From positions 1 through 17,035 of the forward strand of contig JAFMIS010000013.1 of NCBI GenBank assembly GCA_017853915.1: DNA of 17,035 nucleotides, read 5' to 3'. The notes beneath the pieces are model-generated. The model ran no database searches, was not told the origin of the DNA, and worked only from the letters and a program-made list of their open reading frames with translations. Position 1 is the stretch's first letter; each line of letters starts with the position of its first letter. The position numbers and the translations under genes were made by a program. Shown here piece by piece: positions 6,280 to 13,159 of this stretch. This DNA is from a bacterium. Lineage in GTDB: Bacteria > Bdellovibrionota_C > UBA2361 > OMII01.

Positions 6280-8067
6280 ATGCTCCGTCGACTTACCTCA
6301 CATCTCTCCCGCGTATCGATCGTTGAATGGATCTCCTATGCGGCTCTTGCGACATACCTCTACTTGTTCTTGTGGGGAGACTCTCCTGTAGCGACAGGCC
6401 TGGCGCCGTATTGGTTCAATCCTCTCTGGGCAACTGATGACTCAGTTCAACAGACGTACCCATTTATCCGCGCGCTTCATCCCGGCGCGTTCGACAATGA
6501 TTTCGTCACTAGGATGATGATCAATTACATCCCGCCAATGCATTACTGGTTGGGGTACACGATTACTCTCGTGACCCACGATGCTATCATGACCGGTCAT
6601 TGGATCATGCTCATCCAGCTCTGCTTAGCGGTCTTCTTTATTTTTGGAACCGTCAGATATCTTACCCGCCACAACACCCCTGCTGTTTTCGCGGTGATAT
6701 GGTTCCTGCACACTCGACACATAATTCAAAGAATTACCGCGGGACTCCCTCGTGGCTGGGCCGCGCCGATTATCGCGGCTTTCTTCTACTTCGCGACACG
6801 GGGGAATCATCGTGGGGTATTAGCGACCATTGCCGTGGGCTGTCTCATTCACCCTCCCTCCACGCTCGCTGTATCAGTCGCCTATGGCCTCTATTTGCTC
6901 TTTCAAATAGCCCGAAAGGAATCGCGCCGGGCCTTCCTACGACCATGCATTCAGTTCATGGTCCTCACGCCGATATTTTTTGCTATCACGGCATGGGCTG
7001 TGGCCAAACCCACCGAGTTTGGCGGCATGACGACGTACCAGGAGGCTCTCTCTCGCCCTGAATTCTCGTCGCAGGAGCCGCGAGGTCGCTTCACATTTGT
7101 GCCATTCAAGCCTGTGTACTCAGAGGTTTCATCCTTCGCGTTCCAAGCGTTTACGACTCCGCGCTTCACCCGGCCGGCGTACTTTATGAAGTATTACACC
7201 CCATGGATTGTAGGAGCACTCGCGCTTAGTCTCTTCTGGGTCGGGAGAAGGCGGCGCGTCATAGCGTTTCCCCATATCTTTGTCGCATACGGCATCGCTT
7301 CAGCGATCGTGTACGCGGCCTCTAGGATCCTGGCGTTTAAGCTTTTCGTCCCTGATCGGCATCTGCAATTTCCATTCGCGATTCTTTTTATACTCGCCTT
7401 CTCGGTAGCCGTCTGGCGTATCGCCACTCGGAGTGACGACGATACCGGCTTAGGGACACCCACTCCACAAAGTCACGGCTACCGGGGCGCGCTCCTGCTT
7501 ATGATGCTCGGAGTAATTATTTACGCGGGCTCGGGAACCGGGCTCTACGGAGCCGCGAACTTCAACTACCACAAGTACAAGCGGGGCAAAGTTTTTGAAT
7601 GGATCAAAAACAATACACCACTTGATGCCGTTGTTGCCGGTGAGCCGATATTTATCGATCCTGTTCAACTCTTCGGAGAGCGTCGAGGTTATATTACCTC
7701 TGAGACCGCCCACCCATTCTACACCGGATACTGGCAGGAGGCTCGTCGTCGCCTTGAGGTATCCCTTCGGGCAAATTACGCTCGCACAAGTGATGAATTC
7801 CTCTCATCCCTCTCAGCGGAGGGGATCTCTCATTTTGTATTTGATAGAGAAAGTCTGCGGGGCGATCGGCTCAAGAAGGCCAAGTACTACGCCCCCTTTG
7901 ATCGATTAGTTCCTGAACTGGCTAGCCATGAGCCGAGCGAATATCTGTTGCGAAAGCTACTCAATCTTCCGAAAGAGCAGCTACGCTCATTCGTAGTATA
8001 CATCGACAATCGCGCGGTGGTTGTAGACCTCGAGGCTTTTCGCAGAGCTGGGATTGTTGTGCGCTAG
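6280..8067 (+). CDS. Polytopic membrane protein, GT-C glycosyltransferase-like
   Basis: The 595-residue protein has about ten hydrophobic segments (roughly 16-33, 108-128, 134-146, 158-173, 178-211 as two, 222-243, 309-325, 331-354, 364-382, 402-422) and a soluble C-terminal domain from about 425. The first external loop carries an acidic pair, D53-D54 ('ATDDSVQQTYPF'), at the place where GT-C lipid-phosphate-sugar glycosyltransferases keep their catalytic Asp. A His-Pro in a central segment (H191-P192), 'PDRHLQFP' near 358, and a tail with 'EWIKNNTPLDAVV' (440-452) also resemble this broad group of polyprenyl-phosphate-dependent or uncharacterised membrane proteins. The donor and acceptor cannot be inferred, and no sugar-biosynthesis genes are nearby. 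Start ATG 6280 is the first Met of the frame region with an N-terminal basic stretch; no good ribosome binding site is visible. It is transcribed apart from its neighbours. Confidence 0.85.
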   Translation: MLRRLTSHLSRVSIVEWISYAALATYLYLFLWGDSPVATGLAPYWFNPLWATDDSVQQTYPFIRALHPGAFDNDFVTRMMINYIPPMHYWLGYTITLVTHDAIMTGHWIMLIQLCLAVFFIFGTVRYLTRHNTPAVFAVIWFLHTRHIIQRITAGLPRGWAAPIIAAFFYFATRGNHRGVLATIAVGCLIHPPSTLAVSVAYGLYLLFQIARKESRRAFLRPCIQFMVLTPIFFAITAWAVAKPTEFGGMTTYQEALSRPEFSSQEPRGRFTFVPFKPVYSEVSSFAFQAFTTPRFTRPAYFMKYYTPWIVGALALSLFWVGRRRRVIAFPHIFVAYGIASAIVYAASRILAFKLFVPDRHLQFPFAILFILAFSVAVWRIATRSDDDTGLGTPTPQSHGYRGALLLMMLGVIIYAGSGTGLYGAANFNYHKYKRGKVFEWIKNNTPLDAVVAGEPIFIDPVQLFGERRGYITSETAHPFYTGYWQEARRRLEVSLRANYARTSDEFLSSLSAEGISHFVFDRESLRGDRLKKAKYYAPFDRLVPELASHEPSEYLLRKLLNLPKEQLRSFVVYIDNRAVVVDLEAFRRAGIVVR

Positions 8068-8111
8068 CAGGATGGTCAAAAAGGAATTCCTACGTGCGAC
8101 TAATAGAACCA

Positions 8112-8152
8112 CTTACTTGTGAGTATTTTGATCTCTCACAATCGGCGGTAAG
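8112..8152 (+). other. Stem-loop after the membrane-protein gene
   Basis: TTGTGAG (8117-8123) and CTCACAA (8135-8141) form a perfect 7-bp stem with an 11-base loop; CTTAC (8112-8116) and GTAAG (8148-8152) extend it across a 6-base bulge. It starts 44 bases after the stop codon. There is no T-run after it, so it is a transcript-end stabiliser or Rho-assisted end at best. Confidence 0.35.
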
Positions 8153-8213
8153 CTCAATCGGGCTACTGCATCTTCGACACAATTAGATTCCTCTCTTGAG
8201 TATTGAAGCAACG

Positions 8214-8279
8214 AGGAGTTATATACTGAAGACCACCTCTTTAGTGCTATCTTACTTCCTATCTCTTAGGAGTTATATA
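8214..8279 (+). repeat. 12-bp direct repeat in the leader of the small secreted-protein gene
   Basis: AGGAGTTATATA occurs at 8214-8225 and again at 8268-8279. The second copy is the ribosome binding site region of the gene at 8281. The first copy carries a TATACT (8222-8227) that could serve as a -10 box with TTGAGT (8196-8201) 20 bp upstream, a longer than ideal spacing. Confidence 0.6.
8268..8272 (+). promoter_or_regulatory. Ribosome binding site
   Basis: AGGAG eight bases before ATG 8281; a strong site that fixes the start of the small secreted protein. Confidence 0.8.
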
Positions 8280-8280
8280 T

Positions 8281-8574
8281 ATGTTCGATACGTCAATTAA
8301 GTTAATTCTGTGCTTGGTGACTTTGATCAATGTCTGGGCGCCCTCAGCTTGCCAAGCCGAACGAGACCCTGAGACAGTTGCCCGTCAAGCCGAGATTGAT
8401 CGCGACCTTGCGGAAGCGAAAATTGAGGAGGTTCAACGCGCTCAAGAGGGGGCGGCCGATGCTCAGATTGACAATTCAGATGAATCAGACGCCAAGAGCA
8501 GAGAAATAGCGAACTTGCAAGCCGAGGCAGCTGCCGCTAAGCGCCGTCGCTTGCTCGCTGAAGCTCGGGAATGA
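8281..8574 (+). CDS. Small secreted protein with a charged, Ala/Glu-rich helix
   Basis: The 97-residue product begins with a typical signal peptide (about residues 1-26, hydrophobic core 'IKLILCLVTLINVWA', likely cut after 'CQA'). The mature part, about 70 residues, is almost entirely Ala, Glu, Asp, Arg and Lys with heptad-like spacing ('DRDLAEAKIEEVQRAQEGAA', 'REIANLQAEAAAAKRRR'), so it probably forms one long helix or coiled coil in the periplasm or outside. The Cys at 24 sits in 'PSAC', which is a poor lipobox because of the Pro, but a lipoprotein cannot be excluded. The start is secured by AGGAG. No family is recognised. It stands alone, 213 bp after the membrane-protein gene and well before the Hint protein. 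Confidence 0.78.
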   Translation: MFDTSIKLILCLVTLINVWAPSACQAERDPETVARQAEIDRDLAEAKIEEVQRAQEGAADAQIDNSDESDAKSREIANLQAEAAAAKRRRLLAEARE

Positions 8575-9161
8575 GGAATCTATTCGGGTAGTAAATACAC
8601 GAATGCCCCTGAGCTTACAGCCCATTTTTTACGCGGGGAAATACTCACAAGTTCCACTCGCATAACCCACAGAGCTGACTAAGTGAGCATAGCGCCGGGG
8701 CCCGTGAGACGATCAATGGCGAGGACTGTGAAAGAATAGCGTCGAGTGCTCGCTTGGACGAGAGACGGCAAGCCCCGGGGCCATCGGTGAATTTCAGGGA
8801 CGAGACGAATATGAACGGGTACTTGAGAAACGAAAGCCAGCCCTTGACCCGAGCTCGACTCGACTGAGCTCGCCGAAGTCAGGCCCCCCTCCCTGGTACA
8901 GGCCAACTCCCGCAGATGGCGCGCGCAGCAGTCATCTGAGGCAAATACATAGGCATTTGAGGGATATAGGTAGTTGGCCTGTACCAGAGGAGAGCAGCTA
9001 AAAATAGGCAATTGATTCAGTTCTCTGTCGGCGACACAGTATTGCCCATCAATTCCACTCAAGTTTCGCGCAAAACTGCCGTTCATAGGTATGAGCAATC
9101 GAATCGCTGCCCTGGGAAAAACTCACACGACCCAAAGCAGTCGATGCGAGAATTTCGTATT
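8575..9161. other. Gap before the Hint-protein gene, rich in inverted repeats
   Basis: I see no well-supported gene here. A minus-strand open frame of about 140 codons covers 8679-9098, but it opens with TTG, the next ATG has no ribosome binding site, and its product resembles nothing I know. The region holds a 7-bp stem CGAGCTC/GAGCTCG (8850-8872, 9-base loop) and the 16-bp inverted repeat with nested hairpins at 8893-8987. The leader and promoter of the Hint-protein gene must also lie here. Confidence 0.5.
8893..8987. repeat. 16-bp perfect inverted repeat enclosing two hairpins
   Basis: CTGGTACAGGCCAACT (8893-8908) is the exact reverse complement of 8972-8987. Inside the 63-base interval are CAGATG/CATCTG (8913-8918/8933-8938) and CAAAT/ATTTG (8942-8946/8955-8959), giving a three-way-junction-like fold on either strand. 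It ends about 175 bp before the Hint-protein start. It could be a small mobile-element relic, a cruciform or regulatory site, or part of an RNA. It is not a standard integron attC site, since the complementarity continues outside the R boxes and the GTTRRRY core is imperfect. Confidence 0.8.
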
Positions 9162-10700
9162 ATGAATCACAGATGTAGGTTTTTCGACAAGCTGCTCGCA
9201 AAAGTCGCGCTGACAAGCTTCTGCTTAACCCTTGGCGCTGGCATCGGGCTTCATCTTTCACTACTTACAGAGCGCGCTTTCGCGCAGCGGGTCAGCGAAC
9301 AAGATGACAACCGTTATGAATCATCGAACGAGGCGCTCCTCTGCAGAAACGGAAGACTCGATACGGGGGAATCCTGTGACATCGTGAATGGCGCCGCGCA
9401 ATTTGCGCAACGAGCCCCAGGCGTTCCCGCTCAATACCGATTTTGTGACTCACAGTGCACTGCGGGCATCGCTCCTTACTGCGGCGATAGGATGATTAAT
9501 CAGAGCTCTGAGCAGTGTGACACCAATGATTTTGCGGATCTCGCGTTCCCCCCCGCCGACTATCCCTTGATGCCTCTGCCCATATTCAACCAGAAGACCT
9601 GCTCAAACTGCCGCGTCTTCTACCCCAATTTTTGTGGTGACGCCAGGAAGGCGGGCCGGGAGCAATGCGATGATGGCAATTCACTTAACTCCGATAGCTG
9701 CCTGAGATCATGTCAATCTGCTCGGTGTGGTGATGGGGCTGTTTGGAGTGATGGCGGAAGAGAGGAATGCGATCTCGGCAGACAGAATTCGAACCGCCCT
9801 AACGCTCCGTGCCGCACCAACTGTCTTGCGCAACGATGTGGAGACTCAATAGTCGATCGGGGTGAGGATTGCGATATGGGGGAAACCGTGTCGGCTGATG
9901 GCACTAGAACTCCCAAGGATGTTTTAGGGTGTCAGGCATGCAACTGTCCGGGGCCTGATAGTTGTGGGCGTCCGTGCGGAAACAGTTTTTATGGACAGGC
10001 GAATTGCTGCGCCGGAGTACCTGTCCCCGGAGACCGTTCATATTGGTTCAGATCGGGAGCATGGGACCATTATGTCACGGTACGGTGCGTAGCCGGTTTC
10101 AGGGACCTAAGCTTTTTTGCACAATGGGCACAACAGGCTGGCACTCAGTTCGAGGGACAGTACATATATAATATCGAAGCACGAAGGTCCGTGCGGGATA
10201 TGCAAGGGGTACAGCACGCATGCTATACGTGCGCGTGGGTCCGAGTTATTGGATGCTTCGCCCCAGAGACCAAGATCCGGCTCGCGGATGGCTCTGAACG
10301 AGAGATTCAGGATATCTCCGCGGGTGACATGGTGCTCAACCCTACCACCGGTAAAGGCATAAAGGTGCGCTCGCTCCTTGAATCCTATGAAGACCAACCC
10401 CTGATAGAGGTGGCGTATGGGGGACGCCTCTTGCGGGTGACTTCGAAGCACCCGATGGTGACGCAACGGGGCGTTATTCCCGCGAATGCTTTGTTGCCCA
10501 GCGATAGCGTCCAAACAAGCGATGGAAATTTCCACACTATCGAGCAACTGAAAACTCTACCTTTAGAGCCTAAACAACGCGTCATAAATCTCGAACTAGA
10601 CACTCGCTCAGAGACCTTCAGCGACCGCTACATCGTAGCCGAGGGTATGGTTACAGGGGACTTACTCGTTCAAAAACTTTTGGCCGAAAAAGGTAAGTAA
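9162..10700 (+). CDS. Secreted Cys-rich (DUF4215-type) protein with C-terminal Hint autoprocessing domain
   Basis: With the start at ATG 9162 the product has 512 residues. Residues 1-42 form a signal peptide (basic start, hydrophobic core, 'AFA' before the cut). Residues about 60-245 contain Cys-rich units of the CGD...GE.CD type starting near C61 (degenerate), C107, C158, C189 and C226, the Myxococcus cysteine-rich repeat. A further Cys-rich part (about 255-360) follows. From C365 to the end lies a Hint domain: 'GCFAPETKIRLADG' with Cys as first residue, 'AGDMVL', and 'RVTSKHP' with the T-x-x-H signature (T427, H430). The tail 'RYIVAEGMVTGDLLVQ' lacks the His-Asn that ends splicing inteins, so cleavage without splicing, as in hedgehog proteins, is expected: the Cys attacks the preceding peptide bond and releases the Cys-rich part. 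An in-frame ATG at 9144 is an alternative start. The next secreted gene follows 23 bp later. Confidence 0.88.
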   Translation: MNHRCRFFDKLLAKVALTSFCLTLGAGIGLHLSLLTERAFAQRVSEQDDNRYESSNEALLCRNGRLDTGESCDIVNGAAQFAQRAPGVPAQYRFCDSQCTAGIAPYCGDRMINQSSEQCDTNDFADLAFPPADYPLMPLPIFNQKTCSNCRVFYPNFCGDARKAGREQCDDGNSLNSDSCLRSCQSARCGDGAVWSDGGREECDLGRQNSNRPNAPCRTNCLAQRCGDSIVDRGEDCDMGETVSADGTRTPKDVLGCQACNCPGPDSCGRPCGNSFYGQANCCAGVPVPGDRSYWFRSGAWDHYVTVRCVAGFRDLSFFAQWAQQAGTQFEGQYIYNIEARRSVRDMQGVQHACYTCAWVRVIGCFAPETKIRLADGSEREIQDISAGDMVLNPTTGKGIKVRSLLESYEDQPLIEVAYGGRLLRVTSKHPMVTQRGVIPANALLPSDSVQTSDGNFHTIEQLKTLPLEPKQRVINLELDTRSETFSDRYIVAEGMVTGDLLVQKLLAEKGK

Positions 10701-10723
10701 ATGGGGAACAGCTGGGGGTAATA

Positions 10724-11482
10724 ATGGCTTCTAGATTATCTACTGTAACACAACGGCTTGCGGGAATATTCCTGCTCACATGCGCGCTCACATGCGCTAT
10801 AGGGTGGCCACTCCATCCTCAGGCCCAGGAACTTACCTCCCTTGCGCGAGACCCTGCGCGCCTCAATGTTACACTTACGTTTCCCAGTCGATGTATGTTT
10901 GGTGACTTCGACGCCATTGATCTCGATATGCAGCATGACAACAAACCAGCTCTCAAGATAGCTATGGTTGATCTTCTGACTGGAGAGGAGAAAAATCTCT
11001 CCGCGCTCCAAGATATTTTCAAGCGTCCCGACTCTACTAAGCCTGAGGCTTTGGCCGCATGGGACAAATACGTCGCGAAGAAACGTGAGTCGTTATTCGC
11101 CTCAGGGGCCTCATTTGTCTTCGACCATGTTCCGCAGCGTAACTTCGCGCTCGTTGTGTGCAAAGACAGCGCTGGAACGGGGTGCCATGACAAGGTCGCG
11201 GTCGACATCAACCGAGTACTACAGGAATACGAGACTCCCCGTGAACGCGGAGATATTCAGGACCGGGTATATTTCTTCCAACCAATCGTCGTCAAAGGTG
11301 GTGAATTTTTGGCGTTTAACAAAGTGACGGACGAGTCCTCTCGTGCCCAGCTGCAGAAACTTGGTTTATCCGAACAGGATACGACCAAGGCAGTGACACT
11401 CCAGTCTCTACCCGTAAAATCTTCCCCAGGGGTCATCCAAATCGAACTACCGCGCTTCAACAAGGAAAAGTGCGGCCAGTGA
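10724..11482 (+). CDS. Secreted protein of unknown family with four cysteines
   Basis: The 252-residue product has a signal peptide (about residues 1-34, hydrophobic 'LAGIFLLTCALTCAIG', likely cut near 'PQAQ'). The mature part has exactly four cysteines (57, 146, 154, 250), which could form two disulfides in the periplasm or outside. The sequence alternates strand-like stretches ('LNVTLTFPSRCMF', 'ASFVFDHVP', 'FALVVCKD', 'RVYFFQPIVVKGGEFLAF') with a charged helix around 90-125, suggesting a beta-rich domain. I recognise no family. Start ATG 10724 has GGGGG six bases upstream. It lies 23 bp after the Hint-protein gene on the same strand, so the two are probably co-expressed, and it may be a partner or acceptor of the processed Cys-rich protein; this is inference. 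Confidence 0.82.
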   Translation: MASRLSTVTQRLAGIFLLTCALTCAIGWPLHPQAQELTSLARDPARLNVTLTFPSRCMFGDFDAIDLDMQHDNKPALKIAMVDLLTGEEKNLSALQDIFKRPDSTKPEALAAWDKYVAKKRESLFASGASFVFDHVPQRNFALVVCKDSAGTGCHDKVAVDINRVLQEYETPRERGDIQDRVYFFQPIVVKGGEFLAFNKVTDESSRAQLQKLGLSEQDTTKAVTLQSLPVKSSPGVIQIELPRFNKEKCGQ

Positions 11483-11520
11483 CGTGCTCTGTGGCGTAGT
11501 CACGTTACGAGAATCTCGTA
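11479..11520 (+). other. Two hairpins at the 3' end of the Hint-protein transcript
   Basis: GTGAC/GTCAC (11479-11483/11499-11503) and TACGAG-AAT-CTCGTA (11506-11520, 6-bp stem) overlap and follow the stop codon of the upstream gene. No T-run follows, so this is a weak terminator candidate. Confidence 0.3.
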
Positions 11521-11592
11521 GCATTTAACTCGCGCTGATCGAATACCGGTTTCGTACAGCACCGATCTATTTCGAACCCTCATAACCAGAGA

Positions 11593-11598
11593 AGAGGA
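11593..11598 (+). promoter_or_regulatory. Ribosome binding site
   Basis: AGAGGA five bases before ATG 11604. Together with it, this makes the leaderless N-terminus of the muramidase credible. Confidence 0.7.
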
Positions 11599-11603
11599 AA
11601 TAC

Positions 11604-13127
11604 ATGACCGCGCTTCATCAAAACAACAAGACGATTACTAAAGAGTCGCACGATACTACGCACTCACGTGCGGATCTCTCTCACGGCTCCTTGTCAGGAC
11701 GTGGTCATATTCATGAACAACTTCGCTCTACTCGCTCAGATCAGCCAGGCACTCGAACAGAGGCTATTCAGGTAGCGCTCTATAATATACGCGCCGGAGA
11801 TACGGTCTCAGAGATAGCAAAGCGCTTTAAGATCTCTCAGAGCGACATCCAAGCCGTTAACCCCGGATTACATCCTGACCGACTTCAGGTTGGCCAGTCT
11901 CTCAAGCTGCCAAACGTAAACAAAGGCTTTCATATTGTCACCGCTGGACAATCGCCAGGTGCCATCGCTCAAGCCTACGGCATTCCGGTGGCTGATATCA
12001 TGCGGGCCAATCCCGGTCTCGATCCAAAAAAGATGCAGATTGGGCAAGCTGTCGCTTTACCAGCTCGTGATAATCCGCGCCTCTCACCATCTCAGTCGAC
12101 TTCACAGCACGCTGCCATCACGTCTGCCATCACGTCTGAAACAGGCAAGCAGCACGTCATGGCTTCCCCCTCCCTCTCCGCCTCTTTTTCCAAGCCTCCT
12201 CCAACCATGCAAAACTCTACTCCTATCTCAATAACATCCACTCAGGCTCCTCCCTCTTTTTTCGCCTCCATGGTGAAATGTCTCGGATACGAGGGAGGTA
12301 TTACTCGAGATAAAAACGACGCGGCACACAAGCACGGCGTCGCGGTGACGAATCTCGGCGTCACTGGCGCGGCGATGAAAGATCACATTTTAAAAACCGA
12401 GAATCGAGTCGCCTCCAATGCTGAGGTAACAAAGCGGATCGAATGTCTCACTACCGATGAGGCATTAAAGGTATATGCGAGTGGATTTTGGCGCAGAGAA
12501 TACCAGTCGATCGGATCTAAGATGGCGTTCCTACTTTTTGATTGGGGTATCAACTCACATCCCACGACCGCTACAAGGCACTTGCAACGCGCTCTTGGGG
12601 TGCCCGCTACCGGAAAAGTAGATCGCGAGACGATCTCACGCATACACGGCATGGGAGAAGACAAAGCCTGCTCCTTATTTACGGAGTGCCGCAAGGATTT
12701 TTACCGAGGACTAGCGCGCGAACGCCCCTCGGATCAGCGCTATCTAGGCGGCTGGTTGCAGCGAGCCGATTCAGCTCTTGAGTATGTACACTCAGCACGC
12801 TTCGCGGAACTCAAAGATGTGTTTCAACGAACTGAACCACGAGGATGTGATCTTCTTGATCCTGTTCGTGAGGGAGTGATCTCTCTTAAGAAGGGATCCA
12901 AGGAACCTGCGATGGTTCGCGTTCTCCAAGAGAGATTGACCAGTGCCGGATGGAGCATGGCAGTGGACGGAAAATTTGGATCCGAGATGGAGCGCGTGGT
13001 GGCCGATTTTAAGGGCCGGTTTAACCTCCCCCCGGGAAACCACTGGGGCCCACATGAGACAAAGGTCTTAGATGCTATCCTCAAGAGTCGGAAACCCCAG
13101 AGGGCTCTCGCTTCTGTGGAGCGCTGA
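11604..13127 (+). CDS. LysM-LysM muramidase (GH108-like) with two peptidoglycan-binding modules
   Basis: The 507-residue protein is a peptidoglycan hydrolase by architecture. After a polar N-terminal tail come two LysM repeats (about 58-103, 'NIRAGDTVSEIAKRFKIS', and 109-153), which bind glycan chains, then a Ser/Pro/Thr-rich linker (154-218). Residues about 220-300 match the GH108 N-acetylmuramidase pattern: 'LGYEGGITRDKND' with the expected catalytic Glu at 230. The following D.P.G.T..GIT element is altered ('AAHKHGVAVTNLGVT'). Residues about 303-395 ('MAFLLFDWGINSHP', 'LQRALGV.ATGKVDRET') match the PG_binding_3 partner module, and 425-492 a PG_binding_1-like domain. There is no signal peptide, so export would need another route (secretion system, holin-like lysis, or a non-classical path). 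It ends 32 bp from the convergent alr gene. Phage endolysin ancestry is possible, but no other phage gene is present. Confidence 0.87.
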   Translation: MTALHQNNKTITKESHDTTHSRADLSHGSLSGRGHIHEQLRSTRSDQPGTRTEAIQVALYNIRAGDTVSEIAKRFKISQSDIQAVNPGLHPDRLQVGQSLKLPNVNKGFHIVTAGQSPGAIAQAYGIPVADIMRANPGLDPKKMQIGQAVALPARDNPRLSPSQSTSQHAAITSAITSETGKQHVMASPSLSASFSKPPPTMQNSTPISITSTQAPPSFFASMVKCLGYEGGITRDKNDAAHKHGVAVTNLGVTGAAMKDHILKTENRVASNAEVTKRIECLTTDEALKVYASGFWRREYQSIGSKMAFLLFDWGINSHPTTATRHLQRALGVPATGKVDRETISRIHGMGEDKACSLFTECRKDFYRGLARERPSDQRYLGGWLQRADSALEYVHSARFAELKDVFQRTEPRGCDLLDPVREGVISLKKGSKEPAMVRVLQERLTSAGWSMAVDGKFGSEMERVVADFKGRFNLPPGNHWGPHETKVLDAILKSRKPQRALASVER

Positions 13128-13159
13128 TCCTGGCCTTGCGTGGATTTTGGGAACCAGTT

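Noticed and set aside
8893..8987. Integron attC site
   Set aside because: GTTGGCC/GGCCAAC resembles the R boxes, but the core has a mismatch to GTTRRRY, the pairing continues 9 bp beyond the R boxes, and there is no integrase or cassette array.
8679..9098. Minus-strand open frame of 139 codons
   Set aside because: Its first start is TTG, the next ATG (four codons later) has no ribosome binding site, the product resembles no family, and the frame is crossed by a perfect inverted repeat. It may be real but is not supported.
9012..9161. N-terminal extension of the Hint protein to 9012
   Set aside because: It would add about 50 residues before an obvious signal peptide; the starts at 9144 or 9162 fit an exported protein.
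10701..10721. Six-codon open frame (ATG 10701 to TAA 10721) between the Hint gene and the next gene
   Set aside because: It has no ribosome binding site of its own and is too short to assess; it is probably chance sequence in the gap.
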